Assembly: GCA_009925875.1 (NCBI GenBank)
Contig: RFQD01000067.1
Coordinates: 1-7,020, forward strand
Source of the DNA: Microbacteriaceae bacterium
GTDB taxonomy: Bacteria; Actinomycetota; Actinomycetes; Actinomycetales; Microbacteriaceae
Direction of reading: 5' to 3'
DNA length: 7,020 nucleotides
Below the pieces are notes generated by a model that did not search any database, had not been told where the DNA came from, and worked only from the letters and a program-made list of their open reading frames with translations. Positions 1 to 5,501 of the stretch are shown piece by piece (position 1 is the first letter of the stretch; each line of letters starts with the position of its first letter). Made by a program: the position numbers and the translations under genes.

Positions 1-54
1 GGCGTTGGTGTTCTTATCGCTCGGGACAATCGCGGGCATATCGATTTGCTGCAC
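1..54 (-). CDS. Partial N-terminus of a minus-strand gene, possibly long-chain acyl-CoA ligase (FadD15-like)
   Basis: Only the first 18 codons are in the window, reading leftward from a GTG at 54-52: (M)QQIDMPAIVPSDKNTNA. The start is supported by a good Shine-Dalgarno, AAAGGAG on the minus strand (61-67), six bases before the GTG. The short peptide resembles the beginning of actinobacterial AMP-dependent acyl-CoA synthetases, which often open with a 'PA-x-V-x-x-D-x-x-x-NAT' style stretch. In M. tuberculosis fadD15 (Rv2187) lies a few genes from the plsC homologue Rv2182c, so context agrees. Such enzymes activate long-chain fatty acids to acyl-CoA, which would suit a divergent acyltransferase neighbour. 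Eighteen residues cannot prove the family; that a gene starts here is much surer than its product. Confidence 0.5.
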   Translation of the reverse strand, partial: MQQIDMPAIVPSDKNTNA

Positions 55-83
55 GTCGGACTCCTTTATTCGATGGCACCTCA

Positions 84-89
84 ACTCTA
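84..89 (-). promoter_or_regulatory. Candidate -10 box for the leftward gene
   Basis: The minus strand reads TAGAGT at 89-84, matching the actinobacterial TANNNT -10 pattern. Transcription would start near position 77, giving a leader of about 23 bases that contains the AAAGGAG at 61-67. No convincing -35 is visible at the usual spacing, so this is a pattern match only. Confidence 0.3.
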
Positions 90-175
90 GTTAGTCACGT
101 GGCGGGAACGTAGTTAAGAGTCCATTCGAAATCGAGACCACAGTTGATAACGACCGGCGGCTAATGGCTTCTCGG

Positions 176-181
176 TAGACT
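176..181 (+). promoter_or_regulatory. Candidate -10 box for the plsC-family gene
   Basis: TAGACT at 176-181 fits TANNNT and is identical to the hexamer in front of the kinase gene. A start near position 188 would leave a leader of about 22 bases carrying the strong Shine-Dalgarno GAAGGAGGT at 196-204. No good -35 lies 16-18 bases upstream; TTGATA at 144-149 is too distant (26-base gap). The 149 bases between the two divergent genes otherwise show nothing recognisable. Confidence 0.4.
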
Positions 182-209
182 GTCAAGCCCGGGTTGAAGG
201 AGGTCGATT

Positions 210-899
210 GTGTTCTATTGGGTGATGAAAAACATCATTATCGGACCGCTGGTCAAGGGAATCTTTCGCCCGTGGGTGACTGGTGCCGGAAACGTTCCCG
301 CGGATGGTGCCGTCATTCTTGCGTCCAACCATTTGTCGTTCGTTGACTCAATCTTTTTACCTCTTGTCATTGAACGCCCCATGGTGTTTCTCGCGAAGAG
401 TGATTACTTCACCGGTAAAGGTCTCAAGGGCTGGTTGACGAAGATGTTTTTTCTCGGAACGGGTCAGCTCCCCATCGATAGATCGGGAGGGAAAGCCTCC
501 GAGGCCTCGCTCAATACGGGACTGCAAGTCCTCGCCGACGGAAAGGTCCTGGGTATTTACCCTGAAGGCACACGTAGTCCCGATGGTCAGCTGTATCGGG
601 GACGGACAGGCGTTGCCCGCATGATTTTGGAGGCACGCGTGCCGGTCATCCCCGTCGCCATGATTGACACAGAGAAGGTCATGCCAATCGGGACAAAGAT
701 TCCCAAGGTTCGGAGAATCGGCGTGATATTCGGTGAACCACTTGACTTCAGTCGCTTCTACGGACTGGAAGGTGACCGCTTCATTTTGCGCGCGGTGACA
801 GACGAAATTATGTACGAACTGCTGGGACTCAGCGGTCAGAACTACGTTGACGTTTATGCAAGTAGCGTCAAGGAAAAGCGTGCCCTCGTTTCTCGGTAG
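210..899 (+). CDS. plsC: 1-acyl-sn-glycerol-3-phosphate acyltransferase family protein (PlsC/LPLAT)
   Basis: A 229-residue membrane-associated acyltransferase that should transfer an acyl group from acyl-CoA or acyl-ACP to lysophosphatidic acid, giving phosphatidic acid for membrane lipids. The family motifs are present in order: the catalytic H-x4-D as NHLSFVD (His41, Asp46); the acceptor-binding block ending PIDR (88-91); YPEGTRS (117-123), which contacts the glycerol phosphate; and the VPVIPVA block (144-150). Length is normal for the compact bacterial form (the M. tuberculosis homologue Rv2182c is of similar size). The GTG at 210 is chosen because GAAGGAGGT (196-204) precedes it by five bases. 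An ATG five codons downstream is less well placed. Actinobacteria carry several paralogues, so the exact acceptor (lysophosphatidate or another lysolipid) is inferred. It ends in TAG, 80 bases before the aroG start. Confidence 0.88.
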   Translation: MFYWVMKNIIIGPLVKGIFRPWVTGAGNVPADGAVILASNHLSFVDSIFLPLVIERPMVFLAKSDYFTGKGLKGWLTKMFFLGTGQLPIDRSGGKASEASLNTGLQVLADGKVLGIYPEGTRSPDGQLYRGRTGVARMILEARVPVIPVAMIDTEKVMPIGTKIPKVRRIGVIFGEPLDFSRFYGLEGDRFILRAVTDEIMYELLGLSGQNYVDVYASSVKEKRALVSR

Positions 900-913
900 T
901 CTTTTCTTGCAGC

Positions 914-947
914 GAACCGCGCGTGTGGCGTCGTTCTTTTGTTTTGT
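914..947 (+). terminator. Possible intrinsic terminator after plsC
   Basis: GAACCGC (914-920) can pair with GCG (928-930) and GTTC (933-936), leaving a two-base bulge (TC, 931-932) and a seven-base loop, directly followed by the T-rich run TTTTGTTTTGT (937-947). It lies 15 bases after the plsC stop, where a terminator is expected. The bulge and the A-T pairs make the stem modest, so partial read-through into aroG is likely. Confidence 0.4.
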
Positions 948-979
948 ATTTCGCGTTGAGTTGAGGAGCGCTGACGTCT

Positions 980-2353
980 GTGTCATTGACGAACGAGGCC
1001 AAAGTTGCGCCGGCGCAACACGTGATTGATGGTTTGGATGAATGGCGAACCCTTCCGATTAAGCAACAGCCACCATGGCTCGACCATTCGGCAGTGGTGG
1101 ATGCCTCGGAAAAACTTGCCTCGTTTCCCCCGTTGGTTTTCGCCGGCGAGGTTGACACCTTGCGCGAGAGGCTTGCCGTTGCCGCAAGTGGGCGAGCTTT
1201 CCTTCTTCAAGGTGGCGACTGTGCGGAAACATTTGCGGCGGCGACCGCCGATCAAATTCGAAACCGGGTAAAAACACTGCTTCAAATGGCTGTCGTTCTC
1301 ACCTATGCGGCAGAATTACCTGTCATCAAGATGGGTCGCATGGCGGGTCAATTTGCAAAACCTCGATCGAGTGACACGGAAACGCGCGGGGATGTGACGT
1401 TGCCCGCATACCGTGGTGACATCGTGAATGGCTTCGACTTTACGGCCGAATCCCGGACGGCCGACCCCGGTCGAATGATTCAGGGATACCACACCGCTGC
1501 GTCGACCTTGAATCTGATTCGAGCATTCACACAGGGTGGCTTTGCCGATCTTCGAGAAGTTCACAACTGGAACAAGGGCTTCACATCGAACCCCGCCAAT
1601 TCTCGTTATGAACAACTGGCTCGTGAGATTGATCGTGCCATCAACTTCATGACCGCGTGTGGCGCTGACTTCGAGGCGCTCAAACGCACCGAGTTTTTTG
1701 TCAGTCACGAGGCACTTCTGATGGATTACGAGCGTCCCATGACGCGCATCGATTCGCGAACGGGCACTCCGTACAATACGTCTGCTCATTTCGTGTGGAT
1801 TGGTGAGCGTACGCGGGATATCGATGGCGCCCACGTCGACTTCTTGTCTCGCGTGCGTAACCCGATCGGTGTCAAGTTGGGTCCGACCACGTCTGCCGAT
1901 GATGTGCTCGCGCTCATGGACAAATTAGATCCGATGCGTGAGCCCGGAAGGTTGACTCTCATCACTCGAATGGGCGCGGGCAAGATTCGCGAGGCACTCC
2001 CGCCGCTACTTGAAGCAGTGAAGGCGAGTGGCGCTCATCCCCTCTGGATCACCGATCCCATGCACGGCAATGGGATGACCACACCCAACGGATATAAGAC
2101 TCGTCGATTCGACGACGTACTCGATGAAGTTCAAGGTTTCTTTGAGGCACATCGCGCAGTGGGCACGTACCCCGGAGGGATGCACGTTGAGCTCACCGGG
2201 GATGATGTCACGGAATGTCTGGGGGGATCGGAGATGATCGACGAAGAGTCCCTCGCGACACGATACGAGTCACTGTGTGACCCGCGGCTGAATCACAGCC
2301 AGTCGCTCGAGCTCGCCTTCTTGGTGGCCGAGGAGTTGAAGCGCCGCTCCTGA
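980..2353 (+). CDS. aroG: Class II 3-deoxy-D-arabino-heptulosonate-7-phosphate (DAHP) synthase
   Basis: The first enzyme of the shikimate pathway, condensing phosphoenolpyruvate with erythrose 4-phosphate to DAHP in the cytoplasm. The 457 residues match the class II (AroA-II) type, close to the 462-residue M. tuberculosis AroG. Visible landmarks: LLQGGDCAETF (75-85) with metal ligand Cys81; GRMAGQFAKPRS (119-130) with the PEP-binding Arg120; GERTRD around Arg277; Lys299 in GVKLGPT; Arg330 in ITRMGAG; and the remaining metal ligands His362 (DPMHGN), Glu404 (GGMHVELTG) and Asp434 (CDPRLN). All equivalents of the M. tuberculosis residues I recall (Cys87, His369, Glu411, Asp441) are kept. GTG at 980 follows GAGGAG (963-968) at a rather long 11-base spacing; an in-frame GTG at 1022 has no ribosome binding site. 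In M. tuberculosis this enzyme is feedback-inhibited by aromatic amino acids and forms a complex with chorismate mutase. Ends 20 bases from the convergent kinase gene. Confidence 0.96.
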   Translation: MSLTNEAKVAPAQHVIDGLDEWRTLPIKQQPPWLDHSAVVDASEKLASFPPLVFAGEVDTLRERLAVAASGRAFLLQGGDCAETFAAATADQIRNRVKTLLQMAVVLTYAAELPVIKMGRMAGQFAKPRSSDTETRGDVTLPAYRGDIVNGFDFTAESRTADPGRMIQGYHTAASTLNLIRAFTQGGFADLREVHNWNKGFTSNPANSRYEQLAREIDRAINFMTACGADFEALKRTEFFVSHEALLMDYERPMTRIDSRTGTPYNTSAHFVWIGERTRDIDGAHVDFLSRVRNPIGVKLGPTTSADDVLALMDKLDPMREPGRLTLITRMGAGKIREALPPLLEAVKASGAHPLWITDPMHGNGMTTPNGYKTRRFDDVLDEVQGFFEAHRAVGTYPGGMHVELTGDDVTECLGGSEMIDEESLATRYESLCDPRLNHSQSLELAFLVAEELKRRS

Positions 2354-2355
2354 GT

Positions 2356-2383
2356 CAGCCCTGGGCACAACGATTACGGGCTG
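2356..2383. terminator. Weak inverted repeat between convergent aroG and pknL
   Basis: CAGCCC (2356-2361) and GGGCTG (2378-2383) form a perfect six-base stem with a 16-base loop, spanning the gap between the converging stop codons and running into the last codons of the kinase gene. It could help end transcription from both sides. The loop is long and no T-run follows on either strand. Confidence 0.22.
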
Positions 2384-4263
2384 GGGTTGTAGACGACGAC
2401 GTCAGATCCTCGACGCTGAGGACCGACTGCCGATTGGGATTTCACCTTGGTGTCCCAGTACTGCTCCGGCGTATTTGTGGATGCGTTGAAACCGAGCTCG
2501 GTGAGTTTGGCAATGGCGTCCGCAACGGTCCAGCCGACAACGTTCGGCACATCGACGAGGTCTGGACCCTTTGACACGACCACGTCGATCACATCACCGG
2601 GCTTCACTCCTGCATCGGGAATCACCAGTGAGATGATTTTTCCTGCATCTATCGTGTCGCTAAATTCTTCATTCCGAGCACCCACGGTCAATCCGGCATC
2701 ACGTAATGCACGCGTGGCGTCATCGAGACTCATGCCAATCACGTCGGGGATGGGCCCTGCCGAAACAACGAAAGTGATTGCACCGCCTTCGGGGTACGTT
2801 GCGGGAAGTTCGGCCCCTTGCGCGTCCTGGGCTCGAATCACGGAGCCCTTCGTAACGTCGGCCGAGAACATCTGCGTTGACGGCGCCACCGTAAAGCCGG
2901 CGTCCGTTGCGGTGCGTGTGGCTTGTGCTTCGGGTATCCCGGCAAAAGCAGGAACGGTCAGCATTTTGGGCCCAATGGAGACCAGAAGCGTGATTTGCGA
3001 TCCACGCTGAGCGAGTCCCCCTTCTTTAGGGTCTGTCGCGGCGACAAGCCCCTTCGGAACTGTCGCCGAGTTGATCTCACCCGCCACGACGGTGAATCCC
3101 GCCTCTTCTAACTTCGATGTGGCTTCCTCGGGGTTCATTCCCGCCACCGCGGGAACCGTTTCGAGGGCTCCGGGACCCGCCGTAAAGAACCACGCAGCTC
3201 CTCCGCCAAGAAGAGCGAGCACGATGGTCGCGATGACGAGAGCGAGCGTCCGCTTTTTTCTCGTGGCGGTCGTCGCGTGCAACTGCGCGACAACGTCGCT
3301 CTCGGCGTTTATCTGTCGCACGGCACCCGTCAAGATCCGCGTCGAATCGGTGCGGGGCGATTCACCCGCGGGCATGACGACTGTTTGCTGCGTGGTCATG
3401 CCGGTTGCCGTTGTCGGTCGCTTGAGCCCGAGCTCGGCCTCGATGAGAGCATTCAACAGGATGGCGGCACTCGCCGGACGATTTTCCGGCGAACGTTGCG
3501 TAGCCCACAGCACAATATCGTCGAGTTCGCGAGGGACGTTTGGATTGAGTAAGGAAGGCCGAGGAACGTCGTTATGCGCGTGTTGATACGCCACTTGCAT
3601 CGGTTGGTCGCCCTTGAAGGGTTGTTCACCGGTCAACATTTCGTACATCATGATTCCGAGGGAATAGATGTCACTTCGAACGTCTGCGGTTCCCCGAGTC
3701 AGGAGCTCGGGACTCAAGTAGGCAATTGTGCCGAGCAGCGCCTGCCCCGAAGCGGTGTTCGCGCTGGTCGCGCGGGCGAGCCCAAAATCGCCAATCTTGA
3801 TGCGTCCGTCGTCGGCGAGCAGAACGTTTTCCGGTTTGAGATCGCGATGGATGATTCCCGATTCGTGCGCTGCGGTAAGCCCGCGAAGCACCGCATCCAT
3901 GACGTCAACTGTTTGTTCCGCGGTGAGCTTTCCGTAGTCTTTCAGGAGATCGCGAAGAGTGATGCCCGGCAAATACTCCATGATGAGGTAGGCCATATCG
4001 GTGTCTTGGCCTTGATCGAACACGCTCACCACGTTCGGATGTGCCAGTCGAGCCGCTGACCGAGCTTCTTGAATGAAGCGAGCACTAAAGGCGGCGTCAT
4101 CAGCCAGGTGGCTATGCATCACCTTCACCGCGACACGGCGTTCGAGTCGGAGGTCCGTTGCCAAGTACACCGTCGCCATGCCGCCACGTGCTATGCGCTG
4201 AGTGACTTGGTATCGGCCGTCAATGAGGCGCCCAATCACGATGTCCCCGGCCGAAGCACTCAT
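2374..4263 (-). CDS. pknL: Transmembrane Ser/Thr protein kinase with four PASTA repeats (PknL orthologue)
   Basis: From ATG at 4263 it gives 629 residues. The N-terminal cytosolic kinase is complete: glycine loop IARGGMATVY (24-33), Lys47 in VAVKVM, helix-C Glu66, catalytic HRDLKPEN (139-146, Asp141), DFG (159-161) and GTIAYLSPE (178-186). Thr166, Ser167 and Thr170 are candidate activation-loop phosphosites. A Ser/Thr-rich juxtamembrane stretch precedes a single membrane span (about 340-360), preceded by RKKR. Outside the cell are four PASTA repeats (about 368-432, 433-504, 505-567, 568-629), modules that bind muropeptides and peptidoglycan. M. tuberculosis PknL lacks PASTA domains, whereas corynebacterial PknL has them, so this resembles the latter. 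Naming as PknL rather than PknB rests on position between aroG and the Rv2175c homologue; no pknA, rodA or pbpA is nearby. The reading frame could be extended to a TTG at 4281, but that start has no ribosome binding site and would overlap the -10 box. The LysM gene lies upstream on the same strand. Confidence 0.93.
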   Translation of the reverse strand: MSASAGDIVIGRLIDGRYQVTQRIARGGMATVYLATDLRLERRVAVKVMHSHLADDAAFSARFIQEARSAARLAHPNVVSVFDQGQDTDMAYLIMEYLPGITLRDLLKDYGKLTAEQTVDVMDAVLRGLTAAHESGIIHRDLKPENVLLADDGRIKIGDFGLARATSANTASGQALLGTIAYLSPELLTRGTADVRSDIYSLGIMMYEMLTGEQPFKGDQPMQVAYQHAHNDVPRPSLLNPNVPRELDDIVLWATQRSPENRPASAAILLNALIEAELGLKRPTTATGMTTQQTVVMPAGESPRTDSTRILTGAVRQINAESDVVAQLHATTATRKKRTLALVIATIVLALLGGGAAWFFTAGPGALETVPAVAGMNPEEATSKLEEAGFTVVAGEINSATVPKGLVAATDPKEGGLAQRGSQITLLVSIGPKMLTVPAFAGIPEAQATRTATDAGFTVAPSTQMFSADVTKGSVIRAQDAQGAELPATYPEGGAITFVVSAGPIPDVIGMSLDDATRALRDAGLTVGARNEEFSDTIDAGKIISLVIPDAGVKPGDVIDVVVSKGPDLVDVPNVVGWTVADAIAKLTELGFNASTNTPEQYWDTKVKSQSAVGPQRRGSDVVVYNPSP

Positions 4264-4270
4264 GCCCAAA

Positions 4271-4276
4271 AGTCTA
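4271..4276 (-). promoter_or_regulatory. -10 box giving a leaderless pknL transcript
   Basis: The minus strand reads TAGACT (4276-4271), then seven bases, then the ATG at 4263. That places the predicted transcription start at or next to the A of the ATG, so the mRNA would be leaderless. No Shine-Dalgarno lies before either the ATG or the upstream TTG, which agrees. No clear -35 is visible. It suggests pknL has its own promoter even though the LysM gene lies 71 bases upstream on the same strand. Confidence 0.55.
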
Positions 4277-4334
4277 GGCAACCGGGCGAGGGCAACGAGC
4301 TAGCGAAACACGTGCGCCGAGACGTATTGGCAGG

Positions 4335-4892
4335 TTACGCGCCTGGTGCAGGCAGGTCGCCCATGATTTCGGCATTGGGAATCACGAGTCGTTGACCGAC
4401 CACGAGGCGGCTCTGCGGACCGAGCCCGTTTGCTGTCATCAACGCCACGGGCTGCACGCCGTAAAAAGAAGCGATGCTGGCCAGTGAATCGCCAGCCGCC
4501 ACGCGGTACCTCGAGATGACGTCGGGTTCGCTCCGGTCGTAGGGGTCTGACGAATATTGCGGGATGTGCAAGACCTGGCCAGCAAAAATCATCGTCTTCC
4601 AGCTCAGGCCGTTTGCTGTCAAGAGCCCGGCGGTGGAAACTCCGTATCGACCGGCAATCGCAGAGAGCGTGTCTCCTGCCACTACCGTGTGAATCCGCGG
4701 ACGGACTTCCCCCGGTTTTGCCGGGTTGGGGCTGGCCACGGGCCGCGATCCGCCGAAGCCAGGATGCGGTGAATCTCGCGTCTCATCGGCCGCGACCGCT
4801 GGCGACGAGCCGGCGCCCGCGCCGAAGAGTAAACCGACGGTTGCCGCGACCGCGAGCGACGTTGCGGTGCGAGCTTTTCGAAAGAACCCCAT
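4335..4892 (-). CDS. Secreted LysM-domain peptidoglycan-binding protein
   Basis: From ATG at 4892 the product is 185 residues. It opens with a classical signal peptide: MGFFRKAR, a hydrophobic alanine/valine/glycine core, and a likely signal peptidase I site after Ala-Val-Ala at residue 34. A proline- and glycine-rich linker follows, then two LysM modules (about residues 67-111 and 128-172), each with the YxVxxGDxLxxIAxxYGV pattern and a terminal GQxLxIP. LysM binds N-acetylglucosamine glycans, so it should sit in the cell wall. No hydrolase, transglycosylase, NlpC/P60 or sortase domain follows; it ends about 13 residues after the second module. The start is uncertain: the frame stays open to a GTG at 5024, adding 44 residues with ordinary codon use, but neither start has a good ribosome binding site. 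I prefer the ATG because it puts the signal peptide at the terminus. The next gene on this strand is the PASTA kinase, which suggests a shared role in sensing or shaping peptidoglycan. Confidence 0.82.
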   Translation of the reverse strand: MGFFRKARTATSLAVAATVGLLFGAGAGSSPAVAADETRDSPHPGFGGSRPVASPNPAKPGEVRPRIHTVVAGDTLSAIAGRYGVSTAGLLTANGLSWKTMIFAGQVLHIPQYSSDPYDRSEPDVISRYRVAAGDSLASIASFYGVQPVALMTANGLGPQSRLVVGQRLVIPNAEIMGDLPAPGA

Positions 4893-5046
4893 CACACCGC
4901 GTGGGGCACGAACCGAATCGGGGATGATCGGGGTTGCCGCACTGTGGGTTGCGCGAAAGTGTTGTGAAGCCACTTGCCACCACCCTTGTTTGTTCGTGTC
5001 GTTGAGGTCGATGCCGATCCTCACGCCCCGCTGTGCGTGTGTGTTG

Positions 5047-5052
5047 AGTATC
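5047..5052 (-). promoter_or_regulatory. Candidate -10 box for the LysM gene
   Basis: The minus strand reads GATACT at 5052-5047, one mismatch from TANNNT, and would start transcription near 5040. This lies just before the alternative GTG start at 5024 and within the divergent gap shared with the Rv2175c homologue. No convincing -35 is seen. Confidence 0.25.
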
Positions 5053-5092
5053 GCGACCTCGGCGCCATGAAGGCGGTATTCTCACCGGCGTT

Positions 5093-5120
5093 TTGCGGGA
5101 ACGCTTGGTCGTGGCAAACT
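5093..5120 (+). promoter_or_regulatory. Promoter for the Rv2175c homologue, probably leaderless
   Basis: TTGCGG (5093-5098), a 16-base spacer and CAAACT (5115-5120) form a -35/-10 pair; the -10 is extended by TG at 5112-5113. Seven bases separate the -10 from the GTG at 5128, so transcription should begin at the start codon. GAGG at 5122-5125 is only two bases from the GTG, too close to act as a normal Shine-Dalgarno. Confidence 0.45.
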
Positions 5121-5127
5121 CGAGGCT

Positions 5128-5445
5128 GTGACTAGTCCTGCATTTGATGAGGTCGATTGGCTCACCGTTCCGCAACTCGTTGAGAGTCTTGGTATTTCGC
5201 AGAGCAAAGTTCGTCGTTTACTCGAGGAACGTCATCTCGTGGGTATTCGTCGTGACGGAGGTCCGCTCAGTGTTCCCGCATCATTCATCCGCGACGGTCA
5301 TCCCATGACCGAACTGCACGGGACGATTGTGGTGCTCAGCGATTTGCATTTCACGGATGACGAAATCATTACCTGGTTGCTTGAAACTGATGACGTTTTG
5401 GGAACGTCACCTATCTCCGCCCTCCGAGGCGGGTCGAAAGTCTGA
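5128..5445 (+). CDS. Rv2175c-family winged-helix DNA-binding protein, C-terminus frameshifted
   Basis: A 105-residue cytosolic protein that I recognise as the Rv2175c family. The helix-turn-helix lies at about 11-35 (WLTVPQLVESLGISQSKVRRLL), followed by the wing (HLVGIRRDGGPLSVPASFI, 36-54) and the conserved C-terminal part with LHGTIVVLSDLHFTDDEII and TWLLETDDVLG (63-92). In M. tuberculosis Rv2175c is phosphorylated by PknL on a Thr in its N-terminal tail, which reduces DNA binding; its targets are poorly known. Here that tail is nearly absent: only Thr2, Ser3 and Thr13 precede or enter the fold. The frame stops at TGA 5443-5445, but the family's C-terminal tail is readable one base out of frame up to TAG at 5476, so the gene carries a +1 shift (see the next entry). 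The start rests on the leaderless promoter and on the position of the helix-turn-helix. Confidence 0.85.
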   Translation: MTSPAFDEVDWLTVPQLVESLGISQSKVRRLLEERHLVGIRRDGGPLSVPASFIRDGHPMTELHGTIVVLSDLHFTDDEIITWLLETDDVLGTSPISALRGGSKV

Positions 5446-5476
5446 GGTTCGTCGCGTCGCGATGACGTTGGCCTAG
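5432..5476 (+). other. Out-of-frame C-terminal tail of the Rv2175c homologue
   Basis: Reading from 5432 gives GRKSEVRRVAMTLA and then TAG at 5474-5476. This matches the end of the family: M. tuberculosis Rv2175c ends with a similar 'REVVRRAQAMAY' stretch. Omitting one G of the GGG at 5431-5433 joins SALRG to this tail and yields a normal-looking protein of 115 residues. The extra base may be a real mutation, an assembly or sequencing error, or (least likely) a site of programmed +1 frameshifting. Confidence 0.7.
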
Positions 5477-5486
5477 TCGCGTCGCG
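5451..5486. repeat. Short direct repeat GTCGCGTCGCG
   Basis: The 11-mer GTCGCGTCGCG occurs at 5451-5461 and again at 5476-5486, 25 bases apart, in the gap between the converging Rv2175c homologue and prenyl synthase genes. The first copy lies in the displaced coding tail (Arg-Arg-Val-Ala). No hairpin with a T-run accompanies it. Its meaning is unknown and chance in CG-rich sequence is possible. Confidence 0.35.
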
Positions 5487-5501
5487 TCGACCCTCGGCTA
5501 A

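Noticed and set aside
357..986. Open frame of 209 codons on the minus strand opposite plsC
   Set aside because: It lies antisense to a gene with complete acyltransferase motifs, has no recognisable domain and reads as a low-complexity shadow.
1022..1024. Alternative GTG start for aroG
   Set aside because: No Shine-Dalgarno upstream, whereas 980 has GAGGAG at tolerable distance.
925..1029. Phe-rich frame (VASFFCFVFRV) just before and overlapping the aroG start, like an attenuator leader peptide
   Set aside because: Its Phe codons come from the T-run after the hairpin, the GTG at 925 lies in the hairpin loop, and no ribosome binding site precedes it.
3071..3586. Open frame of 171 codons on the plus strand inside the kinase gene
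   Set aside because: It is antisense to well-conserved kinase and membrane-span sequence; its Ala/Ser/Thr-rich product has no family features.
4264..4281. TTG start for the kinase, adding six residues
   Set aside because: No ribosome binding site, and the added codons overlap a good -10 box abutting the ATG at 4263.
5431..5445. Programmed +1 frameshifting as the cause of the Rv2175c homologue's displaced tail
   Set aside because: No known slippery or stimulatory element is visible; a simple one-base insertion or sequencing error is the more economical explanation.
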